A program made the translations under genes and the position numbers. A DNA stretch of 64,000 nt from Collinsella aerofaciens (GTDB lineage Bacteria; Actinomycetota; Coriobacteriia; Coriobacteriales; Coriobacteriaceae), in contig NZ_JAQLFL010000005.1 in the NCBI RefSeq assembly GCF_028206995.1, positions 107,087 to 171,086 on the forward strand. The letters are read 5' to 3'. Shown here one piece after another: positions 54,688-61,719 of this stretch. Positions within the stretch are counted from its first letter, which is position 1. Each line of letters begins with the position of its first letter. A model generated the notes under the pieces. That model was given only the letters and a program-made list of their open reading frames with translations, made no database searches and was not told the DNA's origin.

Positions 54688-55698
54688 CTAGTTGCGGAGG
54701 GCATTATCTAGGGTGGCGGCAACGATCAAGGGGTCGTCGGTGCCGGCGAAGAGGCGGATGGTGCTCCCCTGCTTGCCGCGCGTGGCCGAGAGGCGCGTCG
54801 TTGCGCCGCCGGCGGGCGATGTACGAAACTCCCCCGGCAAAGCATCGAAGAAATCACCCGCACTGCGCTCGATAAGGTCAAACTCAACTGCCGGACCAAA
54901 GCCGTGCTCGAGGATTCCCGTTGCAACCGCATGGTCGGGATGCGAGCTCAGCCCGGGATAGCGCACGTTGCGCACCATCTCATTGGCGGCCAAGTACTCG
55001 GACAGCGCACGTGCGCGGTCGAAGTGTGCCTGCATGCGGACATCGAGCGAGTCCAGTCCCCGCTCCAGCACACCGGCCTCGTCAGCAGTCAATTCAAACT
55101 TGGCCAATCCACGGCCCTCAAGCAGGGCATGCGCGCACTCGGCCGCGGCATCCACACGATGGCGCTTGAGCTGCGAGCGCGCGACCGATACGGCAACCAA
55201 CTTGCGCAGAGCATCACCGGCGCATACGCGATCGAGCGCCTCGAGCGACAGCGCAGCACCCAGCCGCAGCGAATCGCAGCCAAAAGCTGACGCCACGGTG
55301 TTGTCCACAACCAGCAGCGCATGGGCCTCACGCGCCGCCCGACCCAGCGCACGAAGATCAGGCACACGCAGACCAAACCCGCCGATGGAGTTGACGAACC
55401 ACCACAGGTGCGGACCCCCAGCGTCAAACGAGCCGGCAAAGCCACCGGACGCCGCAGCAAACGCCACGACAGACGGCTCCCCCACCATCACAACATCGCA
55501 GCCGTCAAATCCGCTCGCAAACGCATCGGCAAAGTCGTCCGCAAAGGCCACCAGGCGGTCACCGGGACGCACAATCCCCAGCAGCGAAAGCGCTGCTGGC
55601 ACATGCGGAGCAGCGACAAGACACGCCTCACGCGCGCCGGCCCTTGCAGCCCAGGCCTCTTCTAGCTGTTGCACGTCCACGCGGCACCGTCCCTTCAT
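54688..55698 (-). CDS. Cys/Met-metabolism PLP-fold protein lacking the catalytic lysine
   Basis: This protein of about 336 aa aligns by eye with the cystathionine gamma-synthase (MetB) family. LLVVDNTVASAFG contains the PLP-ring Asp. YPGLSSHPDHAVATGI and TIRLFAGTDDPLIVAATL match later conserved blocks. The S-x-T-K lysine motif expected about 20 residues after DNT is replaced by LSLEALDRVCAGD. It may therefore be catalytically dead or repurposed. The ATG at 55698 lacks a ribosome site; a GTG at 55680 has AAGGGA nine bases upstream and may be the real start. Confidence 0.7.
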   Translation of the reverse strand: MKGRCRVDVQQLEEAWAARAGAREACLVAAPHVPAALSLLGIVRPGDRLVAFADDFADAFASGFDGCDVVMVGEPSVVAFAAASGGFAGSFDAGGPHLWWFVNSIGGFGLRVPDLRALGRAAREAHALLVVDNTVASAFGCDSLRLGAALSLEALDRVCAGDALRKLVAVSVARSQLKRHRVDAAAECAHALLEGRGLAKFELTADEAGVLERGLDSLDVRMQAHFDRARALSEYLAANEMVRNVRYPGLSSHPDHAVATGILEHGFGPAVEFDLIERSAGDFFDALPGEFRTSPAGGATTRLSATRGKQGSTIRLFAGTDDPLIVAATLDNALRN

Positions 55699-55702
55699 AA
55701 GC

Positions 55703-55738
55703 AAAAACCCACGATGCGGATGTTTCCCGCATCGTGGG
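55703..55738 (-). terminator. intrinsic terminator after the GH32 stub
   Basis: Twelve-base arms, CCCACGATGCGG and complement, are followed by TTTTTG on the minus strand. It is 39 bases past the stop of the truncated GH32 gene and was presumably its native terminator. Confidence 0.88.
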
Positions 55739-55776
55739 CAACGGCTGCAGTATAGCGCCGATATGCGACGAATCGC

Positions 55777-55983
55777 CTAGATGTTGAGCGTGTGATAGGT
55801 CACGTTCGCGCCCGGAGCGTCAACGGTCACGCCATGGGCCTCGGGATAGATGCGCGTCGAGAACACGAGCGCGCCATCGTTCACAAACACCTCGACCGAC
55901 GAGACATCGCCAACAATGCGCACGTTACGAACCTCGTCGACGGGCTCCCAACGCACGGTACGACCCTCTTTAAAACAAACGAA
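55777..55983 (-). pseudogene. C-terminal remnant of a GH32 sucrose-6-phosphate hydrolase
   Basis: About 63-67 codons read in frame to the TAG at 55777. They encode VRIVGDVSSVEVFVNDGALV followed by FSTRIYPEAHG. That is the C-terminal beta-sandwich of GH32 invertases, whose hallmark is a D-x-SSVEVFVNDG segment. The catalytic N-terminal five-bladed propeller (about 400 residues) is missing, and upstream sequence switches to the TOPRIM-protein gene in another frame. The stub keeps the high-GC codon style of the core genome while its neighbour does not. It marks the left edge of the island. Confidence 0.78.
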
Positions 55984-56788
55984 TACCCAAACCCCTCTTA
56001 ATCGCCTTGTTCATAACGTCGTTAAGTCGCTTAGGCCAATTCGCAATAAAGAAAAGGCAGGTGCAGCATGCGCAAAATGAATCATTGTTCAGACGTTCAA
56101 TCTCATTGAGCAGAAGTTCAGAATGATTGATGCCCGCCACGGTCGCAGCTAAGTCAGCCAGAGACACGTTTGCAATTGGCATCATCTGCTCATTAGTTAA
56201 CCAAAGCGACCTCAGGGCATGGACGGCAATAATGCAGGCAAATGTAAAACCATCAATACGCCCAATATCCGCAAACGAATCTCCCTTCCTGGCAACCCAG
56301 TCCTTGTAAGATCGCTTGCCAAAAATCACATCAGAAGGAACAAGGGCGTCATCCAGAGAGAGACACTTCAAGAGATCAAAATCACGATATGCTTCAACCG
56401 ATGGATAGCTCAGATATAGCTGACCCATATCAGTGCTATCGCAGTAATAGTCTTGCATTAGCTCAAGCCGTTTAAAATCGAGCCGATTGTCCTGAGGATC
56501 TAAGTCAAATATGAGCAAGGTGTCTGTAAAACTGGATTCGAGAAGCTGAGTCGCATCATCTTTATCCGAAAGAAGCTCAGCGACAAAGGGCTTAAGATCA
56601 ATGGACTCGAAATCGCAACCGTATTCTTGAAAGAGCTTATCAAGAAAGTCATGAACATTGATCTCGACAGGAACAATTTGATGATCATCTGCGAGGCTAA
56701 AAGATTCAAATAAACGCCCCATCAGCTGAGGCTCGCGTTTAGCGCCTTCAACAATGAGCAGGACGTTCTTTTCAGACGCACCGTTCAT
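55970..56788 (-). CDS. TOPRIM-like (RloB/AriB-type) defence effector candidate
   Basis: This 272-aa protein pairs with the ATPase gene two bases upstream. It starts with NVLLIVEGAKREPQLMGRLF, where Glu14 fits the TOPRIM glutamate. DTLLIFDLDPQDNRLDF provides Asp95 and Asp97 of the D-x-D motif. The rest, including DSTDMGQLYLSYPSVEAYRD, is shared by proteins found beside similar ATPases (from memory). ATPase plus TOPRIM effector is the plan of PARIS (AriA/AriB) and AbiL/RloAB systems. Exact family membership is not settled here. Its last codons overlap the GH32 remnant. Confidence 0.7.
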   Translation of the reverse strand: MNGASEKNVLLIVEGAKREPQLMGRLFESFSLADDHQIVPVEINVHDFLDKLFQEYGCDFESIDLKPFVAELLSDKDDATQLLESSFTDTLLIFDLDPQDNRLDFKRLELMQDYYCDSTDMGQLYLSYPSVEAYRDFDLLKCLSLDDALVPSDVIFGKRSYKDWVARKGDSFADIGRIDGFTFACIIAVHALRSLWLTNEQMMPIANVSLADLAATVAGINHSELLLNEIERLNNDSFCACCTCLFFIANWPKRLNDVMNKAIKRGLGIRLF

Positions 56789-56790
56789 GG

Positions 56791-57891
56791 CTACTCAAAC
56801 TCTCCGGCTCGGAGGAGCTTCTCAATATTGTTGCCGAGCCTCAACTCACGATCGGTGGAATCGGCCAAGGTTCGAATACCCTCTTTTGCAGATATTTGAT
56901 AAACGCAGTCGGGCCTCATTACGCCATTCTTAACAAGCGAAGTGTTGTGGGTAGAGCACAATATCTGACAAGATGTCTTGGAAGCAAAGAGCTTCAAAAG
57001 GCTCTCAGCCATCTCAAAGTGGCAAAAAGCGTCAAACTCGTCTATAAACAAAAAGCTGGCAGACTCGTTTAGCTCAAGCTCAGAGAACACCTTAACCAGA
57101 GTTCTTGTACCGCTAGAACACGCCTCGACAAACGGGATGCATCGCATGGGATGATTGAAATATAGAACAGGCGAGCCGTCGGACTCTTTAATAACGATCA
57201 GGGACTCATCGACTCCAAAATTGCGAATAAATGATTCAAATTCCGCAACTTTGTTCTCGCGTATGATTTTGTTGATTACCTTTTTTGTTTCAACCCCTTT
57301 TAATCGAAAGTTGTCCGTGCGAATCAGCCTCATACGCGAGGCAAATCGGCGTAATTCAGCCAAGGCACCTAAAACATTAGTTGGAAGACTGCTCGTTATA
57401 TAAGAAAGAAGGCTCAACGAAGCATCGAAGAATTCAAAATTAAAGCCAGCTGCACCGATTCGTTCAAGGTGGTTCTCTTCGAAAACGCCGCGTGCATTAT
57501 TGAAATCGAAAATTCGTTCCCCATCAATCGATAGGGTCTCGTGAAGCCAAGTAGTCGGAGAAGTCTTCTCATAGCAGTAATTGATTTCGCGACCGTCAAA
57601 TTCAAAGACATAGGTAAACTGTGCCGTACCTCGCCCGCAATCAGCATTCAAAAACAGACGATCATCCTGGTCAGAATAATCGAATGCCTTTGGAAAGCCG
57701 AGCGTAATGTCGAATAAAGCTGAACCGAAATTCGATTTACCAGACGCATTTCTGCCGATCAAAAGTGCGGTTTTCACGGTTCCGTTTTTAACGTTATTTT
57801 CTGCAAACTGGTAATCACGAGAAGCTGCAAAATTTAATGTAACCGGAGTCGGAAAATTCCTATAGCCATCAACAGTAAAACGCTTAAGCAT
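56791..57891 (-). CDS. AAA_15/AAA_21-type ATPase, defence sensor candidate
   Basis: This ABC-like ATPase is 366 aa. LKRFTVDGYRNFPTPVTLNF opens it, and Walker A GRNASGKS is at 46-53. A signature-like CSSGTRTLVKVF lies near residue 255, Walker B FLFIDEFDAF includes 284-287, and the switch His is His315 in STHNTSLV. There is no nuclease domain, so activity must come from the TOPRIM partner (inference). Its Shine-Dalgarno AGGAGA and ATG lie inside a 59-bp palindrome. Codon use is AT-richer than in the core genes. Confidence 0.82.
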   Translation of the reverse strand: MLKRFTVDGYRNFPTPVTLNFAASRDYQFAENNVKNGTVKTALLIGRNASGKSNFGSALFDITLGFPKAFDYSDQDDRLFLNADCGRGTAQFTYVFEFDGREINYCYEKTSPTTWLHETLSIDGERIFDFNNARGVFEENHLERIGAAGFNFEFFDASLSLLSYITSSLPTNVLGALAELRRFASRMRLIRTDNFRLKGVETKKVINKIIRENKVAEFESFIRNFGVDESLIVIKESDGSPVLYFNHPMRCIPFVEACSSGTRTLVKVFSELELNESASFLFIDEFDAFCHFEMAESLLKLFASKTSCQILCSTHNTSLVKNGVMRPDCVYQISAKEGIRTLADSTDRELRLGNNIEKLLRAGEFE

Positions 57892-57948
57892 GAGAGTCTC
57901 CTATCTCTTGCCGTAATTATATTACGGCAAGAGATAGGAGACTCTCAT
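57890..57948. promoter_or_regulatory. 59-bp palindrome over the ATPase start codon
   Basis: Perfect 28-base arms (57890-57917 and 57921-57948) are separated by TAT. On the minus strand the centre reads TTGCCGTAATATAATTACGG, which includes a TATAAT box. The right end of the element is AGGAGACTCTCATG, the ribosome site and start of the ATPase gene. It can act as a DNA operator or, if transcription starts upstream, as a hairpin hiding the start. Confidence 0.85.
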
Positions 57949-58542
57949 CAAATACTCCATTACGAGAAAAGTAATGTGAACAGAGTCCATGCGAACCATG
58001 AATACCCGCTACGAAAGCCGCTGGAAAACAGCCCTTAAACGCAAAAACCGCCTTTCGGCGGTTTCCACGGACCAAGCCGGACGTACCGTCGCAAAGCCTC
58101 ATCACAGTTGGAACTGTAAGTAAAAGCCCAGTCCCAGTCAATCCTTTACCGACAAACCGTAGTGAATTAAGGCTGAGCAGCAACGCATCAGTAAAGTTAC
58201 ATGCTGGCAGAAAAACACCCGCAATTTCGCCTTTTCCCAACTGGGATGTAAGTTTTGACAGGCCGAATCTTACATGCAAACAAAAAAGAGGGCTGACGCA
58301 TCAACCCTCTTCAGGTGTCGCCCGAAGGCTTCCACCGCAATTGACTTTATTCTAGTTGATATCCTCAGCTTGTCTACAGGCGCGCCTTTCAACGGAGACT
58401 TCCAAGTCGAGGCGCCATAAAAATAGGGGATGCCCTCCCTTGGGAAGGAACCCCCTTACAAAACTTTGGCCTTAGCAAGCAAGCTTCTGTTTTTCATTGT
58501 TTGACTATGATAGCTCAAGCGATAATCTCGAACCGCCACGAC
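57949..58542. other. unexplained intergenic stretch with three minus-strand terminators
   Basis: No convincing gene is seen. Minus-strand terminator hairpins lie at 58043-58064 (AAACCGCC/GGCGGTTT then TTTTT), 58282-58311 (AAGAGGG/CCCTCTT then TTTTTT) and about 58419-58455 (then ATTTTT). A small CATTAC/GTAATG hairpin lies at 57959-57977. A 120-codon open frame on the minus strand crosses the first terminator and the palindrome, so I doubt it is translated. Confidence 0.6.
58043..58106 (-). ncRNA. possible small RNA upstream of the ATPase/TOPRIM operon
   Basis: A promoter-like TTGACT-17 bp-TACAGT (58136-58141 and 58113-58118) would start a transcript near 58106. The terminator at 58043-58064 would end it, giving an RNA of about 64 nt. 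No known RNA family is recognised. The call rests only on the promoter/terminator spacing. Confidence 0.3.
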
Positions 58543-59175
58543 CTATATCTCCCGAACGACGAACCTGCCCTCCAGCATGAGCTTGTGTGCAAGATTGTTG
58601 CTACGTCCAGCAATACCAAGCGAAGTGCCGTAGTAATCAAGGAGGGCGAGTACCTTGGCCACCTCTGACTCGCGGACACCCTTAGCGTAGTTTGGGTATA
58701 AGAAGACCAGGCTGGTATGCCCGTTATACAAATCCACCGTGCTAAAGATAGACTCAAAGTACGAATAATCGGCCCGAGAGAGCGAATGTCCAAAAAAGAC
58801 TATTGAAGACATCTCAAGACCATCCCCTCCCCTTTGCGCAGGATAAGCAATCGAGCTACTTGGAACCCCTCGAGCGGACTTCAACACACGATATGTCTTG
58901 GCAAACGGGAGGATATCCCGATCATCCAAATTGCCGGAACCGTCGATCCAAAAATGCTTTCACCATCAAGCGTGCCGTGGATATTGACAAGATTGGCATC
59001 CCCAAACCGCTGTTTAAGCCACCGATATGGAGACGTGTAGTCCTGCAAAGAACCTAACGAGGCGGCATGGTCGGATATCACGTCTCGGGCAATCTACAGT
59101 GGTTGAATCAGTCGCCGCCCCACGGCTCTCTAGGAGTTCAATTGGTTGAACAAAAGTCTTAAGTTCTTTTGCCAA
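58543..59175 (-). pseudogene. AbiH family abortive-infection gene, truncated and frameshifted
   Basis: Three fragments in sequence resemble the second half of AbiH proteins. The first (from 59175) reads LAKELKTFVQPIELLESRG. The second, in another frame, reads YTSPYRWLKQRFGDANLV then NIHGTLDGESIFG. The third, back in the first frame, has DDRDILPFAKTYRVLKS and the AbiH hallmark VFFGHSLSRADYSYFESIF, ending at 58543. A single missing base in GGATCGACGG near 58943 would explain the second shift. The N-terminal nucleotide-binding part (GNGFD-type motif) is not found. It is almost certainly non-functional. Confidence 0.75.
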
Positions 59176-59186
59176 AACAAGCTCCT

Positions 59187-59230
59187 AAAATCAAAGGGCC
59201 GTTGCCGGAAGTCTCCAAACAACGACCCTT
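59187..59230 (-). terminator. terminator-like hairpin
   Basis: The minus-strand arms AAGGGTCGTTG and CAACGGCCCTT (one mismatch) are followed by TGATTTT. It lies just upstream of the AbiH remnant, so it ends whatever is transcribed from the right. Confidence 0.6.
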
Positions 59231-59598
59231 CTTTGTCATCGCCTCACTTAGAGTCCACGACGACAGAATCACTACTGGGATAGTACCCTAAAGTCATCGA
59301 TAATGCGACGCATAGAGGAATTACGTTCGGTGTTCGACTCTTTCGTGAGTCTCTAATCGGCCATCAACGGAGGCTGATATTCTTAGTCTCGATCGGCCCA
59401 TCGTCGAAACGGTACTTTACCAGCCCGAAAGTCATTACACGCATGAAAAAAGGGCAACACTCTCTTATCGAAAGCGTCACCCTTAAAGCTCCCAAAGAGC
59501 TTTTGTATTGCAGGACGCATGCTACACCATCTCATTGAGATGGTGTAGCATGCGTCCTCGACCACCACAAAAACATCATCACATATGATACATGAGAC
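59231..59598. other. intergenic stretch between AbiF and the AbiH remnant
   Basis: No gene is supported. A short minus-strand frame ending MRRIIDDFRVLSQ at about 59280 looks like the end of a lost gene but is only 26 codons long. A minus-strand terminator hairpin (AAGGGTGACGCT/AGTGTTGCCCT then TTTTT) lies at 59446-59484. A 47-bp palindrome lies at 59512-59558 and is listed separately. Confidence 0.5.
59512..59558. repeat. 47-bp perfect palindrome downstream of AbiF
   Basis: Twenty-three-base perfect arms (59512-59534 and 59536-59558) flank a single T. The left arm starts AGGACGCATGCTACACCATC. No T-run follows on either strand. It begins 41 bases past the AbiF stop codon. Its sequence is unrelated to the palindrome at 57890. 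Confidence 0.85.
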
Positions 59599-60561
59599 TC
59601 AGACTATCGGGTACCATGCATCGACCATACCTTTAAAAAAGCTGAAGGACGATTTTACAGGGTCATTTTTATCGTAATACTGAGCATTCCGATACATGCG
59701 ATTGACCGACTGGTGAAGCTGAACGCCCTTTGCCGCAACAACGCCAGGAGAGGCAATCAGATGATGCAAATAAAGAGTCGTCGCAATTTGCTGAATCCTG
59801 TCATTGCTCAACTTCGTTGAAAGGGTGATATCCGAATAGCCGACAGCCCGTAAAGCATTTTTAACATTGCGGCCAATCTGATAAGAAGGATCCCCTCCCT
59901 TAAGGTCATCAATAATGCAGTTATTATGCCCGCAAGCATTACGGAGAGCTTTAACGCTTTGAAGTTGATAGAAACGACTTTGAAGCTTTTTGTCTCGATA
60001 CCTCTTTGCAACATAAAGAAGAAAATTGTTGAAGGTTCCAAAAGGAATAAGCTCGACAAATGCCCAAACTGGATAACGATAACTAGGGTAATCAGCAATT
60101 ATTTGGTTTGTATAGCATCCGTTTGCACCTCGGTTGATTTCCGATTTAACTAAATTAACCGTTTTCCCATTATCTAACTTCTGATCTTTAGAAGAAATAT
60201 ACTTCTCGACAATCGAGTACCCATCATCTTGATGCGCTTCCAAGAACCTCAACAGCTGAAGTTTCGAAAAATGCTCAACATCGATTGAAATTGAAAGAAG
60301 CACCTGGCGAAATTCATAGTCAATGATTGCAAGATCGCGAAGCATTCCAAAATCAAGGTTAATGAACAAACCATCATTCGGCCCGCCCACATACGTTGGA
60401 AAACCCTTTCGAAATAGGTTGATGCGAAAGAAGTTATTGTTCTTCTCAAGATACCGTTCAGCATCATCCTTCGAAGTAAGCTCAAATTTAATGCCCTCCG
60501 ACTCAAGATGCTGAACTTGCTGAGCAGGAGTCAACCAAGGCTTGGGTCGAAATTCATCCAT
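59599..60561 (-). CDS. Abi_2 (AbiD/AbiF) family HEPN abortive-infection protein
   Basis: This 320-aa protein opens KPWLTPAQQVQHLESEGIKF, the typical start of the Abi_2 family, and continues with YLEKNNNFFRINLFRKGF. IDVEHFSKLQLLRFLE follows. The HEPN RNase motif R-x4-H is RNACGHN at Arg207-His212. Abi_2/AbiF proteins are proposed relatives or ancestors of Cas13 effectors (literature). GGGAGG precedes the ATG. A dyad AGTTAT-TTT-ATAACT lies about 22 bases upstream of the start. It looks intact and probably cleaves RNA in infected cells (inference). Confidence 0.85.
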   Translation of the reverse strand: MDEFRPKPWLTPAQQVQHLESEGIKFELTSKDDAERYLEKNNNFFRINLFRKGFPTYVGGPNDGLFINLDFGMLRDLAIIDYEFRQVLLSISIDVEHFSKLQLLRFLEAHQDDGYSIVEKYISSKDQKLDNGKTVNLVKSEINRGANGCYTNQIIADYPSYRYPVWAFVELIPFGTFNNFLLYVAKRYRDKKLQSRFYQLQSVKALRNACGHNNCIIDDLKGGDPSYQIGRNVKNALRAVGYSDITLSTKLSNDRIQQIATTLYLHHLIASPGVVAAKGVQLHQSVNRMYRNAQYYDKNDPVKSSFSFFKGMVDAWYPIV

Positions 60562-60752
60562 GCAGCCTCCCGCATATCTACAAGTTATAAAATAACTCGA
60601 TTATTGTACAGCTCGACGGCCTTGCGGAGCCATACGCCATATGGCCCACAGCGTTCCCGGTAGCGCTGAACACAGTGTATCTCAAGCGTTCGACAGAACA
60701 GGATTAAAAACCATACAACCCGGCCAGCCGGCTCAATACATAACTCCGCAAG

Positions 60753-61643
60753 CTAAACCCTAGGCCTATAACCCTTAATTAGCCGTTCCAAACAAGATGG
60801 GCTACTTGCCATCAGAAAATCCCATGATAAACTGCCGTTCATTAACATGCGATTTAAATAATCAACCTTAGCGTTTGTCTCATAGACAATGTTGACACTT
60901 CGGTCATTTGCCTGCCTACGATAAAATAGGGCAGCGTAACGGGGGCTGAGCGGAAAATAAATGACGCAAGGATTTACATCGTGTTCATTTGTCCATGCCA
61001 CGTACGCTGGCAACGAAGCGGTAGCGAATTCGGAGCCCTCGGGGGCAACGCAAAACCTGCAATCCATATCACGAAACAAGTCTATTAAGGAATAAATAGG
61101 AGTCCCCTTATAACGCTCGAAGAGCACCGTATCCAAGTAAAGAAATTCAACAGCCGGTTTAAGCTCGCCATCAAATCCAGTAAAATCCGCACACACAACG
61201 TCACCATTCGAATAGCGTCCGGTGGCCTCAAGCTCTTTGGAGCGGTTGCAGGCTGCACCCCTCACCTCGTTCAGCCACATTGGATTTCTTGCAATCAAGA
61301 AGGCCACGAGCTCAATGACCAAATCAACGCCATCTTTGTTCTTCGGCAATTCACCACGGTCGAGACAATTCAGCAACGATTGATAAGCGGGAGCAAGTTT
61401 GCTTTCAGTTTTGCCCAACTTATCTTCGATGACGCCCTTCTCGATGAATCCGCCATCGCCCTGGGATCCACGTCGCCTGACCTCATAGAGGTAGTTTTCA
61501 GCACAAACGTTTTCGGGCTTCGTTCGAAAGACGGGTTTCAACCCACCAGCATCGCGTCTTACAACGCTGAGATAACCCGAGTCATCGGTAAACGATTTGA
61601 GATAAAACCGAGGCACATAGTGCTGATTCTTAACCCCAGGCAT
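60753..61643 (-). CDS. DUF4238 domain protein
   Basis: This 296-aa protein begins MPGVKNQHYVPRFYLKSFTD, the HYVPxFYLxxF opening that defines DUF4238. Later landmarks are AFLIARNPMWLNEVRG and a C-terminal CVIYFPLSPRYAALFYRR. The biochemical role is unknown. DUF4238 genes are often scattered in defence-rich islands. AGGGG lies seven bases before the ATG at 61643. It precedes AbiF by 190 bp with no clear terminator. Confidence 0.82.
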   Translation of the reverse strand: MPGVKNQHYVPRFYLKSFTDDSGYLSVVRRDAGGLKPVFRTKPENVCAENYLYEVRRRGSQGDGGFIEKGVIEDKLGKTESKLAPAYQSLLNCLDRGELPKNKDGVDLVIELVAFLIARNPMWLNEVRGAACNRSKELEATGRYSNGDVVCADFTGFDGELKPAVEFLYLDTVLFERYKGTPIYSLIDLFRDMDCRFCVAPEGSEFATASLPAYVAWTNEHDVNPCVIYFPLSPRYAALFYRRQANDRSVNIVYETNAKVDYLNRMLMNGSLSWDFLMASSPSCLERLIKGYRPRV

Positions 61644-61719
61644 GAGTACGCCCCTCTCCAATAAACAAATCAATCAAGAGCAAGAGTTCCCAGCCGGCGA
61701 CCGAACTAGCAGCAATGAA

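Noticed and set aside
57917..58279. A 120-codon minus-strand frame upstream of the ATPase gene
   Set aside because: It crosses a strong intrinsic terminator (58043-58064) and ends inside the 59-bp palindrome; no ribosome site or recognisable domain was seen. Translation is not excluded, only unsupported.
59383..59568. A 61-codon minus-strand frame downstream of AbiF
   Set aside because: It runs through a 47-bp palindrome and a terminator hairpin, so it is more likely non-coding.
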